From Nocardiopsis metallicus (GTDB lineage Bacteria; Actinomycetota; Actinomycetes; Streptosporangiales; Streptosporangiaceae): 64,000 bases of DNA. Positions 24,822-32,493 of the stretch are shown in pieces (position 1 is the first letter of the stretch; each line of letters opens with the position of its first letter). The stretch covers positions 1,860,001 to 1,924,000 of the forward strand of contig NZ_JACHDO010000001.1 of the NCBI RefSeq assembly GCF_014201115.1, given 5' to 3'. The position numbers and the translations under genes are program-made. The notes under the pieces are model-generated. The model made no database searches. It had not been told where the DNA came from and was given only the letters and a program-made list of their open reading frames with translations.

Positions 24822-25379
24822 TCAGTCAGCGCGCCGGTAGTGCACGGCGACCGCGCCGCTGCGCAGCGGCCTCGCCGAGACCAGTTCGAGCCGTCGCGTG
24901 CCGGGCAGACCGCCCTCGTACAGGGTCGGGCCGTGGCCCGCGATCCTGGGATGAATCAGGAACCGGTACTCGTCGATCAGGTCCAGCCGGTCCAGCTCGG
25001 TCGCGAGCCCGCCGCTGCCGAGGAGCACCCCGTCCGGGGTCGCGTCCTTGAGCCGCTGTACGCCCGTGCGCAGGTCGCCCGCGATGTGATGGCTGTTGGC
25101 CCACGGGAAGTCCGTACGCGTCGAGGACACCACGTACTTCGGCTTCGCCTCCAGCTTGACCGCCCACTCGCGCATCGCCGGGGGCGCCTCCTCCTCACCG
25201 CGGGCGACCGCGGGCCAGTAGCCCTCCATCAACTCGTAGGTGGCGCGGCCCCACAGCATCGCCCCGCCCTCGTCCATGAGGCGGGTGAAGAAGGCGTGTG
25301 ACTCATCGTCGGCGATCCCCTCCCGATGGTCGACGCAGCCGTCCAGGGTGACGTTGAGGCTGAAGGTCAGGAGTCCCAT
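24822..25379 (-). CDS. RibD-C/dihydrofolate-reductase-like protein
   Basis: The 185-aa protein has the RibD C-terminal fold related to DHFR: SLNVTLDGCVDHREGI at the start, MLWGRATYELMEGYW, VVSSTRTDFPWANS and VLLGSGGLATELDRL, which forms the NADPH phosphate loop. Such stand-alone proteins are NADPH-dependent reductases of unknown substrate and are common in actinomycetes. The ATG at 25379 gives a normal length. It is co-directional with the AlkD-like gene (57 nt apart) and lies 9 nt after the stop of the larger winged-helix gene. Confidence 0.85.
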   Translation of the reverse strand: MGLLTFSLNVTLDGCVDHREGIADDESHAFFTRLMDEGGAMLWGRATYELMEGYWPAVARGEEEAPPAMREWAVKLEAKPKYVVSSTRTDFPWANSHHIAGDLRTGVQRLKDATPDGVLLGSGGLATELDRLDLIDEYRFLIHPRIAGHGPTLYEGGLPGTRRLELVSARPLRSGAVAVHYRRAD

Positions 25380-25388
25380 GCGGCGAAC

Positions 25389-26792
25389 CTAACCGATGGG
25401 GTCCCACCGTGTGCCGCACATTCGGGCCCTCTCCAACTGCTCGCGTGCCCGGTCGGCCCAAGCGCGGGCTCTGGGCCTCAGCCCCGGCCCGGAGGAAACC
25501 CGCCGACCGTTCCCCGGGACCGGCTCGAAGCCGTGGGCACGCCCGGCCCCGCCCAGGGAGTCATGCATCCGCCCCAGCAGCTCCGGGTCCAGGACGACCT
25601 CCTCTTGCGGGGAGAGGTCCGCGGCCCTCGGTGTCGGCGCGTCGTCGGGCAGGTCAGCGGCGCCCGGCGCGGGTTCGTGCATGAGCTCGCCGGGGACCGA
25701 GCGGCAGCGTCGACCGCAGATCGCGCAGTCGCCACCCGGGAGGTTGCGCACGGTCAGGTGTTCGGGGCAGGTACCGCTGGCTTTCCCCTGGCTGTCCACC
25801 GGGAACTGCTCCGGCCGGGCGAACGGGTCGCCGTCCTCCCCCGGCACGGGCCACGACGGCGTGGGCGGGTTCGATCCGTGGAGGCCTCGGCCCAGCGAGC
25901 CGTTCAGGTAGTCGCTCGCGGCCTCCATGTGGCGCAGCCGCCACATCAGCGCCGGGAAGGGTCGGCGCAGCCGCTCCAGCCCCGAGAGCAGCGCCCGCAC
26001 GTCGGCCTCGCTCAGCCCCTGGCGCAGGAGCCTGTCCACGGCCTGCGCCAACCGTTCCCGGTCCGCCACTGGGTCGGCCAGACATTTGTTGGGAATTCGA
26101 TCAATTATACCGAAGAGTCCGTTCCGTGGCTTTTGTTGGGTTTGTTCTCCTGTACCTGAGGTGCCACGGACGGAACCATCCACCTCGGCATCAGAAAGGT
26201 CCCCAGGGAAACAGTCTGTGGGTCGATTTGAGCTGGGGGTGGGTTCAGCCTGAGCTGGGGTCGGGCGGCGCGTCAGGGGCGGCCGGTTGTGCGCGGTGAG
26301 CGGCTCCTCGCCCAGCTGCGCGCGGCAGGCGTTGATCTCTTCGAGTACCAACTCGGGGTAGTCCTCGGCCGGGACGAGGAGCTCCATCACGCACGGCAGC
26401 CGATAGGGGGAACGGCCGCGTTTGATGTCCTCGGCGAAGAACTCGATGACCTCCGAACGCGTGAGCTTGCGAACGATACCCGCCTCGGCCAGGTCGTCGA
26501 TGGCGCGCTTGAGGCTGCTGACACTCAGCGTTCCGCTGGAGCGCTGGACCAGGTTCTCCAGGAAGAAGAAACACCACCGGCCGTCGGCGTCGACCGCGTT
26601 GGCGATGGCCGTCAACGCAGCCAGCGAGCGCAGCGTGGGCAGCCGACCCTGGCTGAAGATCCGCACGACCCAGACGGGGAGGATGAACCCGATCCCCTTG
26701 AGCGCACCCCGGGGGCGCTTGCGGGGTGGAGAGAACCCGGACGGATTCGGAGTTTCGGATGTGCTGGAGGGGTGCGTGAGGGTAGACTCCAC
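25389..26792 (-). CDS. Winged-helix protein with C-terminal zinc-ribbon-like motif, possible replication-type initiator
   Basis: The 467-aa product is not assigned to a named family. Residues about 25-165 form a winged-helix module (VRIFSQGRLPTLRSLAALTA, SVSSLKRAIDDLAEAGIVRK) of the kind found in plasmid replication initiators and some regulators. A low-GC, low-complexity linker (about 185-245) follows, then a helical segment (LSEADVRALLSGLERLRRPF) and a CxxH/CxxC cluster (CPEHLT...CAICGRRC) likely to bind zinc. The GTG at 26792 is used because upstream sequence loses coding character, although the frame stays open. A candidate antisense RNA covers its leader, which supports the replication-initiator idea but does not prove it. 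Confidence 0.6.
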   Translation of the reverse strand: MESTLTHPSSTSETPNPSGFSPPRKRPRGALKGIGFILPVWVVRIFSQGRLPTLRSLAALTAIANAVDADGRWCFFFLENLVQRSSGTLSVSSLKRAIDDLAEAGIVRKLTRSEVIEFFAEDIKRGRSPYRLPCVMELLVPAEDYPELVLEEINACRAQLGEEPLTAHNRPPLTRRPTPAQAEPTPSSNRPTDCFPGDLSDAEVDGSVRGTSGTGEQTQQKPRNGLFGIIDRIPNKCLADPVADRERLAQAVDRLLRQGLSEADVRALLSGLERLRRPFPALMWRLRHMEAASDYLNGSLGRGLHGSNPPTPSWPVPGEDGDPFARPEQFPVDSQGKASGTCPEHLTVRNLPGGDCAICGRRCRSVPGELMHEPAPGAADLPDDAPTPRAADLSPQEEVVLDPELLGRMHDSLGGAGRAHGFEPVPGNGRRVSSGPGLRPRARAWADRAREQLERARMCGTRWDPIG

Positions 26793-26904
26793 GACGAGTC
26801 GCCTTCCTGCTGGTGTCAGGGAGTGGCTCAGTCGACAAACCTGTTTGCGCAGGCGTCGGCCACAACCCGACCGGGTGTTAGCGCACCGGGTCGGGTTTTT
26901 TCTT
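26790..26904 (+). ncRNA. Candidate antisense RNA with two stem-loops opposing the winged-helix gene leader
   Basis: The plus strand has two well-formed stem-loops. The first pairs 26823-26827 with 26859-26863, 26833-26836 with 26855-26858 and 26840-26843 with 26850-26853, closing loop TTTGCG. The second is an intrinsic terminator: 9 bp (26864-26872 with 26889-26897) plus 4 bp (26874-26877 with 26884-26887), loop TTAGCG, then six T. No protein gene on this strand precedes the terminator. Both loops contain YUNR (U-turn) motifs as in CopA-type antisense RNAs. The 5' end is a guess; a weak -10 (TAGACT, 26783-26788) lies nearby. Compare the leader of the winged-helix gene on the other strand. Confidence 0.55.
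26864..26904 (+). terminator. Intrinsic terminator with T-run, plus strand only
   Basis: AACCCGACC pairs with GGTCGGGTT, with an inner GGTG/CACC extension and six T residues (26896-26901) directly after. On the minus strand the T-run lies on the wrong side, so it terminates rightward transcription only. Confidence 0.8.
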
Positions 26905-27058
26905 GTCGCGATCCAACCTAGCGAGCCGAACAGGAGTTCGCGGGGCTTTCTCACAAATCCGCACACGCGAGAGAAACGAAGAACAACCCGCACACCCAAA
27001 AGCGAAACTCGCCCTTTTTCAACCCTTTGCGTGAGAGCTTCCCCTCCGCACAAGAACA

Positions 27059-27084
27059 GCCCTCCCACTTCTGGGCTGGAGGGC
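27059..27084 (-). terminator. Terminator of the mscS gene
   Basis: GCCCTCC (27059-27065) pairs with GGAGGGC (27078-27084). On the minus strand it is followed by TGTTCTTGT. It lies 137 nt past the mscS stop. Confidence 0.55.
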
Positions 27085-27220
27085 CTTCGTGTGCCGTACC
27101 CGAACAGCATTCCCGCGCACACTCCGGGGTCGCCCGCACGAGTGACCAGGCACCCGTACGGGCGACCCCGCTGACGCGTCACCGTCCGGTGGCGCCCCGA
27201 TCGGGGCGCGAGCGGATCCG

Positions 27221-28195
27221 TCAGGCGGCGCTGCCGTCGCCCGACCGCATCCAGACGGTGCGCTGGGGGAACGGGATCTCGATCCCCGCGGCGTCGAGGG
27301 CGATCTTGACCCGGCGGCGCAGCTCACGGGTCACACCCCACTGCTCCAGGGGAACGGTCTTGGCGGCCAGGCGCACGACGACGCCGTCCGCGTCCAGGGA
27401 CTGCACACCCCAGACGGCCGGGTCCTCCAGGAAGAACTTCCCGAACTCGGGGTCCTCGCGCAGCTCCCGGCCGGTCCGCTCCAGGACGGCGTAGACCTTC
27501 TCCAGGTCGGACTCGTAGGCCACCGAGACGTCGAGGACGGCGCGGGCCCAGCCCTGGCTGTCGTTGCGCACCCGCTGGATCTCACCGTTGCGGATGTGCC
27601 ACAGGCCACCGTTGATGTCACGCACCTGGGTCAGGCGCAGACCGACGTTCTCGACCTCGCCGACCGCCTCACCGAGGTCGACGACGTCACCGACGCCGTA
27701 CTGGTCCTCGGCCATGATGAGCAGGCCGGACAGGTAGTCGGCGACCAGGCTCTGGGCACCGAAGCCGATCGCCAGACCGACCACGCCCGCGCTGGCCAGC
27801 AGCGGGCCCAGGGCGATACCGACCTCACCGAGCACCATCGCCAGGGCCGTCACCACGATGACGATGGTCGCGAAGCTGCTGAGCACCGAGCCGAGGGTCT
27901 TGGCGCGCTGCTGGCGCCGCTCGTCGGCCCGCGCCGGATCCCGTTGCAGGACCGCGGGGCCCCGCGCGGGGCGGCGCTGCCCGTTCCGGCCCTCTCCGGG
28001 CTGCAGGACGCGTTCCAGGAGGCGGGAGATGGCGCGTCTGGCCAGGGCTCGCACGACCAGCGCGACGACGATGATCAACAGGATCCGCAAGGGGACACCG
28101 ATCAGCACGTCGAGGTTGCTCTGAACCCATGCGGGCAGGGCGGTGGCCTGGTCGACGACTTCGCTGTTCACCAGGTCGAGCTCGGCGGGTGTCAC
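27221..28195 (-). CDS. MscS-family mechanosensitive channel
   Basis: The 324-aa protein has an N-terminal membrane helix (about 25-45: RILLIIVVALVVRALARRAI), a basic linker, then two helices (about 95-150). The second is the pore-lining TM3 (ALGPLLASAGVVGLAIGFGAQSLV split by glycines), followed by the MscS beta domain (VGDVVDLGEAVGEVENVGLR) and a C-terminal alpha/beta domain. These channels release small solutes on hypo-osmotic shock. The GTG at 28195 (VTPAELDLVNSE) is chosen because GGAG lies 8 nt upstream; the frame stays open further but without membrane or family signal. Confidence 0.88.
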   Translation of the reverse strand: MTPAELDLVNSEVVDQATALPAWVQSNLDVLIGVPLRILLIIVVALVVRALARRAISRLLERVLQPGEGRNGQRRPARGPAVLQRDPARADERRQQRAKTLGSVLSSFATIVIVVTALAMVLGEVGIALGPLLASAGVVGLAIGFGAQSLVADYLSGLLIMAEDQYGVGDVVDLGEAVGEVENVGLRLTQVRDINGGLWHIRNGEIQRVRNDSQGWARAVLDVSVAYESDLEKVYAVLERTGRELREDPEFGKFFLEDPAVWGVQSLDADGVVVRLAAKTVPLEQWGVTRELRRRVKIALDAAGIEIPFPQRTVWMRSGDGSAA

Positions 28196-28698
28196 GGAAA
28201 ATACTCCACTGTGTCGGAGGGATACGAGCGACGATCGACGTAGAACGTACTTGCGCGTCTCCGCACTGGTCAAAGGCTGTGGGACTGCTCTCCGCTCCAC
28301 CACCGTCCCGCCGAGGAGGAGACGCCTGTGCGCGGGGAGCGGGACTCCCCCCACTGGCGCGGCGTCATGCGCCCGCAGCGGTGGGACCGCCCGGCGTTCA
28401 CCCGTGAAAAACCACGACCCCCGCACCTCCCCGAAGTACGGGGGTTGGGAGGACCGCTCGAACCCGCCAGTGGGCCGGGGTCCCGATGGGCGTCTCGTAC
28501 CGGACCATCCCCGCTAGGACCCGCAGGCGCGCCGTTGCGACCGCGTCGCGGTTCGGATGTACGCCAACCCCTGATCTGGCCGGCGCGCGGGCGCACAGCC
28601 CGCTGAGCGGGCCCGCCCCCTTCCGGAGCGACGAAGCTCGGGTGCCCGGGCTCTGGACGCCGTCGATGACGGACCGGCCCACAACCCGGACGACGTCC
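28196..28698. other. Intergenic region between mscS and the GbsR-like gene
   Basis: The 503-nt gap carries the mscS promoter region on its left and, at 28417-28445, a hairpin (ACCCCCG/CGGGGGT) in a position to end leftward transcription of the GbsR-like gene. Open frames here have random-looking composition. I see no gene. Confidence 0.5.
28417..28445 (-). terminator. Hairpin downstream of the GbsR-like gene
   Basis: ACCCCCG (28417-28423) pairs with CGGGGGT (28439-28445), about 255 nt past the stop codon. It is a weak terminator candidate. Confidence 0.35.
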
Positions 28699-29436
28699 TC
28701 AGGAGCCAGGTCCCGGTCGGGCGCGGCGCCAGCGTTCGCGCACCTGGACGATGGTGCCGCGCACGATACGCATGAAGTGCGCGAGTTCGGCCATCCGCGC
28801 CCCGGCCGGGGTTCGCGGACCCAGCAGGTGCGCGCCGCGGCGCGCCCCGTCCTCCCAGGGGGCGAACAGTTCCTCGCGGCGGGCGAAGGTCTGCACCCAG
28901 TCCCCGCTGAACCGATAGAGGTCCCGCCGCTGGCCCGGCGGGCGTTCCCGCCGCACCAGGGAGAAGGCCTCAAGGAAGCGCACCGCCTTGGAGATCGCGC
29001 CGGGGCTCGCCGAGAGCCTGTCGCAGAGCTCGCGTGCACCCAGGGCCCCGGTGTCCGTGACCAGCAGGTGCGCGAGGACGCGGGCGGGCATGCGCGGTGT
29101 ACCCGCGAGCATGATCACGCTGGCGAAGTCCTCGGCGAAGTCGCGCACGGCCCCGGGGCCGAGGCCGGGGCCGCTCTCCGCGGGCTGTGGCGCGGGACGC
29201 GGTGCGGCGTGCGCTCGCCCCGGGGTGGCGGAGCGGCCCCGGCGGGCGCGCTGGTCTGTGGCCTGTTGGGCGCGCTCGGGCGCGTAACCCGAGCGCCCGC
29301 CGTTGCGCGCCACCTCCCGGGTCACGGTGGAGGTCGGTCGCCGTAGTTGCCGGGCGATGGCGGCACAGCTCTGGCGGGCGCGGAGCCCGTCCGCGATGCG
29401 TGCGCGCTCCCCCGCGGTCAGCCGTGCGCCGGGCAT
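28699..29436 (-). CDS. GbsR/MarR-family regulator with IS30-type N-terminal HTH
   Basis: The 245-aa protein fuses two DNA-binding modules. Residues about 1-55 (LTAGERARIADGLRARQSCA through STVTREVARNGG) match the HTH_38 domain at the N-terminus of IS30-family transposases. Residues about 85-235 form a GbsR/MarR winged helix (ALGARELCDRLSASPGAISK, FLEAFSLVRRE with the wing GQRRDLYRFSG). An Ala/Arg/Pro linker joins them. It is divergent from a flavin monooxygenase with a 10-bp inverted repeat in the shared promoter, so it probably represses that gene and itself. ATG at 29436. Confidence 0.8.
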   Translation of the reverse strand: MPGARLTAGERARIADGLRARQSCAAIARQLRRPTSTVTREVARNGGRSGYAPERAQQATDQRARRGRSATPGRAHAAPRPAPQPAESGPGLGPGAVRDFAEDFASVIMLAGTPRMPARVLAHLLVTDTGALGARELCDRLSASPGAISKAVRFLEAFSLVRRERPPGQRRDLYRFSGDWVQTFARREELFAPWEDGARRGAHLLGPRTPAGARMAELAHFMRIVRGTIVQVRERWRRARPGPGS

Positions 29437-29457
29437 GGGTCCCCTCCTCGAGCATGA

Positions 29458-29497
29458 GTTGCAATGAGCGCGGATACTACACCATTTTCATTGCAAC
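29458..29497. promoter_or_regulatory. Probable operator of the GbsR-like regulator
   Basis: GTTGCAATGA (29458-29467) and TCATTGCAAC (29488-29497) are exact inverted copies separated by 20 nt of AT-richer promoter DNA between divergent genes. Widely spaced half-sites could each bind a dimer. Confidence 0.65.
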
Positions 29498-29619
29498 ACC
29501 CTGTCGGACTGATCCCAGGAGTCATCCCGGTTTTTCCCGACTACTGAGACGTCGTGCTCGGATTCTGTTTCGCGCAGCTCGGGGGCCGGGCCGCCAGAGT
29601 ATTCACGTTTCAGGAAAAC

Positions 29620-31227
29620 ATGTCTAGCGTTCCGGGTATGACAGCTGACAGCCGAGAGCCCCACACCGTCCCCGTCGCGATCATCGGAGCGGGCCCGGTC
29701 GGCCTGAGCCTGGCCCTGGGCCTGGCCCGCCACGGGGTGCGTTCGGTGCTGCTGGAACGCCAGCGGACGACCAGCGAGCGTTCCAAGGCCCCGGCCCTGC
29801 ACCTGCGCACCCGCGAGATCCTGCGGCAGTGGGGTGTGGAGCACACCCTGCGTGAGGCCGGGACCCTCCTGGAGCGGATGCCGGTGTACACCGCCGCCGG
29901 GCGGCGCCTGCTGGAATTCGACTTCACCCGCCTGTCGGGGGAGGCGCAGCGGCCCGGGATCCTCTTCCTGGAACAGGGCAGGACCGAGCAGCTGCTCCTG
30001 GAGGCGCTGCGGGCCACCGGCTACTGCGACGTCCGGTTCGGTGCCGAGGCCACCGGTGTGGAACACGGGCCGCGGCACACGGCCGTCACCTACTCGCAGG
30101 GAGCCACGGAGCACGTGCTTCGCGCAGGATTCCTGGTGGGCTGTGACGGGGCGCGGAGCACGGTCCGATCCGCCCTGGGGCTCCCCTTCGACGGGGCCGC
30201 GCTGCCGGTCCGGGCCACCCTCGCCGACGTTCGGGTCACGGACGAACGCGACGCCCTGCCCTGGCCGCGCAACCACAACGGGGCGCGGGGCATCACCGGA
30301 GCACAGCGCCTGGCCCCCGGGCACTGGCGCCTGGTCAGGGTGGAACCGACGGGGCGGGCTCCCGGCGGTCCTGCGGCACGGGACGAGGAGGTCACCGCTC
30401 AGGAGGTGGACGCCTGGGTGGGCGAGGTGCTGGGACCGGGCCCCGCCCCGGTGATCTGGGCCAGTCGTTTCCAGTTCCAGCGGCGTTCCAGCCCGCGCTT
30501 CCGTGTGGGACGGGTCATGCTCGCCGGGGACGCGGCCCACGTCTTCCCGCCCGTGATGGGCCAGGGCATGAACGCCGGTGTCCAGGACGCGCACAACCTC
30601 GCCTGGAAGCTCGACGCGGCGCTGGACGGCGGCGACGTCGAGGCACTGCTCGCCTCCTACGACGAGGAACGCCGCCACGCTGTCGGTACCGTGTCCCGCT
30701 ATGTCGAACGCCGGGCCCGTCTGGGGGTCCAGGCGCCCCGTGCGGTGCGCTCCGCGGCCATGGCCGTGATGCGGACCGCGATGGCGGTGCCCGCCCTGCG
30801 CGACCGCGGCCTGCGCGGTCTCGCCATGCTCGACCGCGGCTACCGCGCCTCACCGCTGTTGGACCCGGCCGACCGCGCCGCGGGGGTCCGGCTGCCCGAC
30901 CCCGAGCTGCGCGATCCACAGGGCGGGCCCGTCCGGCTGCACGACGCACTGCCCGCCGGGGCCGCACTGCTGCGGCTCGGTACGCGGCAGTCGGCGGCCG
31001 CGCGGACAGTGGGGCTCCCGGAGTCCGAGGGGGTGCGGGTCCTGCACGTGGGCCCGGGCGGCCACAGTGATCCCGCGGGGGCACTGCGCACCCTGCTCGG
31101 TGCCGCCGAGGGCTGGATCCTGGTCCGCCCGGACCGCCACGTGGCCTGGGCCCGTACCTCCTCCCAGGGCCTGGTCCCCTCCCTGCGTCGGGCCCTGGGG
31201 CGTCCTGGAGGAGACGGGTCGCGGTAG
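29620..31227 (+). CDS. FAD-dependent aromatic monooxygenase (PheA/TfdB/RdmE class)
   Basis: The 535-aa flavoprotein has the FAD-binding GxGxxG motif IIGAGPVGLSLALGLARHG (about 19-37), a DG motif (FLVGCDGARSTVR) and the FAD/NADPH GD motif VMLAGDAAHVFPPVMGQGMN. A C-terminal thioredoxin-like domain (about 400-525) is characteristic of phenol-hydroxylase-like and polyketide-tailoring hydroxylases. It hydroxylates aromatic rings or polyketides with NAD(P)H and O2. The ATG at 29620 follows AGGAAAAC; the ATG at 29638 is an alternative. The divergent GbsR-like regulator suggests induction by its aromatic substrate. Confidence 0.87.
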   Translation: MSSVPGMTADSREPHTVPVAIIGAGPVGLSLALGLARHGVRSVLLERQRTTSERSKAPALHLRTREILRQWGVEHTLREAGTLLERMPVYTAAGRRLLEFDFTRLSGEAQRPGILFLEQGRTEQLLLEALRATGYCDVRFGAEATGVEHGPRHTAVTYSQGATEHVLRAGFLVGCDGARSTVRSALGLPFDGAALPVRATLADVRVTDERDALPWPRNHNGARGITGAQRLAPGHWRLVRVEPTGRAPGGPAARDEEVTAQEVDAWVGEVLGPGPAPVIWASRFQFQRRSSPRFRVGRVMLAGDAAHVFPPVMGQGMNAGVQDAHNLAWKLDAALDGGDVEALLASYDEERRHAVGTVSRYVERRARLGVQAPRAVRSAAMAVMRTAMAVPALRDRGLRGLAMLDRGYRASPLLDPADRAAGVRLPDPELRDPQGGPVRLHDALPAGAALLRLGTRQSAAARTVGLPESEGVRVLHVGPGGHSDPAGALRTLLGAAEGWILVRPDRHVAWARTSSQGLVPSLRRALGRPGGDGSR

Positions 31228-31360
31228 CCGGCCGCTCCTCCGGTGTGCGCGGGTGCCCCCGCCCCGCCCCCGGGACGGAACAATCCCCTGGCCCTGGTGG
31301 CAGAGGAGCCCGTCCCGGGGCCGGTCGGAGACTCGCGGACGGCCGCACGGCCTGTCGGAG

Positions 31361-32095
31361 TCAGCGCTGTGCCGCCGGTCGCACCACGATCTCGTTGACG
31401 TCGACGTCATCGGGCTGCCCGACCGCGAAGGCGATGGCGCGGGCGATCGCCGACGGCGGGATCGTGTTCGCGCGGTAGGCGGCCATCGCCTCACGGGCCG
31501 CGGGGTCGGTGATCGTGTCGGCGAGTTCGGACTCGACCACGCCCGGCGTGACCGTCGAGACGCGCAGCCAGGGTTCGCTTTCCAGCCGCAGGCCCTCGGT
31601 GATCGCCCACGCGGCGAACTTCGTGCCGCAGTACACGGCCGCGGTCGGCGAGACCGCGTGGGATCCGACCGAGGCGACCGTGACGACGTGGCCGCCGCGC
31701 TGTGACTCGAACACGGGCAGGACGGCGGCGATGCCGTTCAGCAGTCCGCGTACGTTGACGTCGAGCATCCGGTTCCACTCGTCCGTCCTCAACGAGGACA
31801 GCGGGGACAGCGGCATGACGCCCGCGTTGTTGACCAGCACGTCCACGCGTCCGTGCTCGTCGACGGCTCCGTCGACGAACGAGCGCACGGCTGCGGGGTC
31901 CGTGACGTCGAGTGCGCGGGCGCGGGCACGCCCTCCGGCGGCCTCGATCCGCTCGACCAGCGACCGGAGCCGGTCGAGGCGGCGCGCCCCCAGCACGACG
32001 GTACAGCCCCGCTCCGCCAGGTGCAGCGCGCTCGCCTCACCGATACCGCTGGAGGCGCCGGTGATGAGCACGGTCTTGTCCTTGAGCCCGTCCAT
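31361..32095 (-). CDS. Short-chain dehydrogenase/reductase (SDR), second module
   Basis: The 244-aa classical SDR has TGASSGIGEASA, NNAGVMPLS, catalytic Ser in VASVGSHA and the YCGTK Tyr/Lys pair. The VTPGVVESELAD and QPDDVDVNEIVVRP segments match YdfG/serine-3-dehydrogenase-like SDRs. The ATG at 32095 overlaps the stop of the small upstream gene (TGATG), so the two are coupled. The pair is divergent from an XRE/MmyB regulator, the same layout as the module at 16.3-18.1 kb. Confidence 0.9.
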   Translation of the reverse strand: MDGLKDKTVLITGASSGIGEASALHLAERGCTVVLGARRLDRLRSLVERIEAAGGRARARALDVTDPAAVRSFVDGAVDEHGRVDVLVNNAGVMPLSPLSSLRTDEWNRMLDVNVRGLLNGIAAVLPVFESQRGGHVVTVASVGSHAVSPTAAVYCGTKFAAWAITEGLRLESEPWLRVSTVTPGVVESELADTITDPAAREAMAAYRANTIPPSAIARAIAFAVGQPDDVDVNEIVVRPAAQR

Positions 32096-32352
32096 CAGGC
32101 GGTCCTCCTGTCGGCACGGCGGGTGAGCACCATGCCCGCGTGGTGCAGGGTGTTCGCGTCGACGAAGTCTCCGTCGGCGCTGAATCCGCTGTCGTCGACG
32201 TAGTCGATGTGTGTTCCGGTCACCGTGTACCGGCCCGTGTAGGCGCGCTCCCGGCTGCCCCGGGCCTCGACGTAACGGCCCTCGGCCAGCAGTTCGTGGC
32301 GGATACGGCCGTCGGCGGTGACCCACATACCGGCGTAGGGGTGGTCTGTCAT
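32095..32352 (-). CDS. Atu4866-family small protein
   Basis: The 85-aa protein matches the Atu4866 domain: YAGMWVTADGRIRHELL, YTGRYTVTGTHIDYVDDSGF and the C-terminal LHHAGMVL. It is a small beta-barrel of unknown function that is often found beside SDR genes and XRE regulators. It is the first gene of a two-gene operon with the SDR, overlapping it by one base. A ligand-binding or accessory role for the SDR is inferred only from this context. Confidence 0.82.
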   Translation of the reverse strand: MTDHPYAGMWVTADGRIRHELLAEGRYVEARGSRERAYTGRYTVTGTHIDYVDDSGFSADGDFVDANTLHHAGMVLTRRADRRTA

Positions 32353-32443
32353 GGCACTTCTCGCCCCGTCCGTGGGAGTTCGGCTTCTGTCGGGGCACCA
32401 CTGTGCGCGCCAACCGCCCGACGGGCCAGGCCGGTGCGAGCCT

Positions 32444-32458
32444 GGGTGCGACGCACCC
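32444..32458. promoter_or_regulatory. Palindrome in the SDR/XRE shared promoter
   Basis: GGGTGCG (32444-32450) and CGCACCC (32452-32458) form a 15-bp dyad between the divergent units. Additional GGTGCGA-like half-sites lie at about 32433 and next to the regulator start (GTCGCACC). It is the likely XRE operator. Confidence 0.55.
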
Positions 32459-32493
32459 TCCCTGTTCGGCGGGGTCCGGGGTAGCGTCGCACC

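Larger units (their letters stand above)
26793..27220. other. AT-richer control region between the winged-helix gene and mscS
   Basis: This 428-nt region is much richer in A and T than its surroundings. It holds the candidate antisense RNA and terminator (to 26904) and the mscS terminator (27059-27084). Between 26905 and 27058 I see no gene. A leftward promoter for the winged-helix gene should lie here, but no clear -35/-10 pair stands out. Confidence 0.5.

Noticed and set aside
25866..25885. GGGTTCGATCC, resembling a tRNA T-loop
   Set aside because: It lies inside the winged-helix coding region with no acceptor or anticodon stems around it.
26422..27174. Rightward open frame antisense to the winged-helix gene
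   Set aside because: Composition is that of an antisense shadow, and it runs through the intrinsic terminator; a noncoding RNA explains the terminator better.
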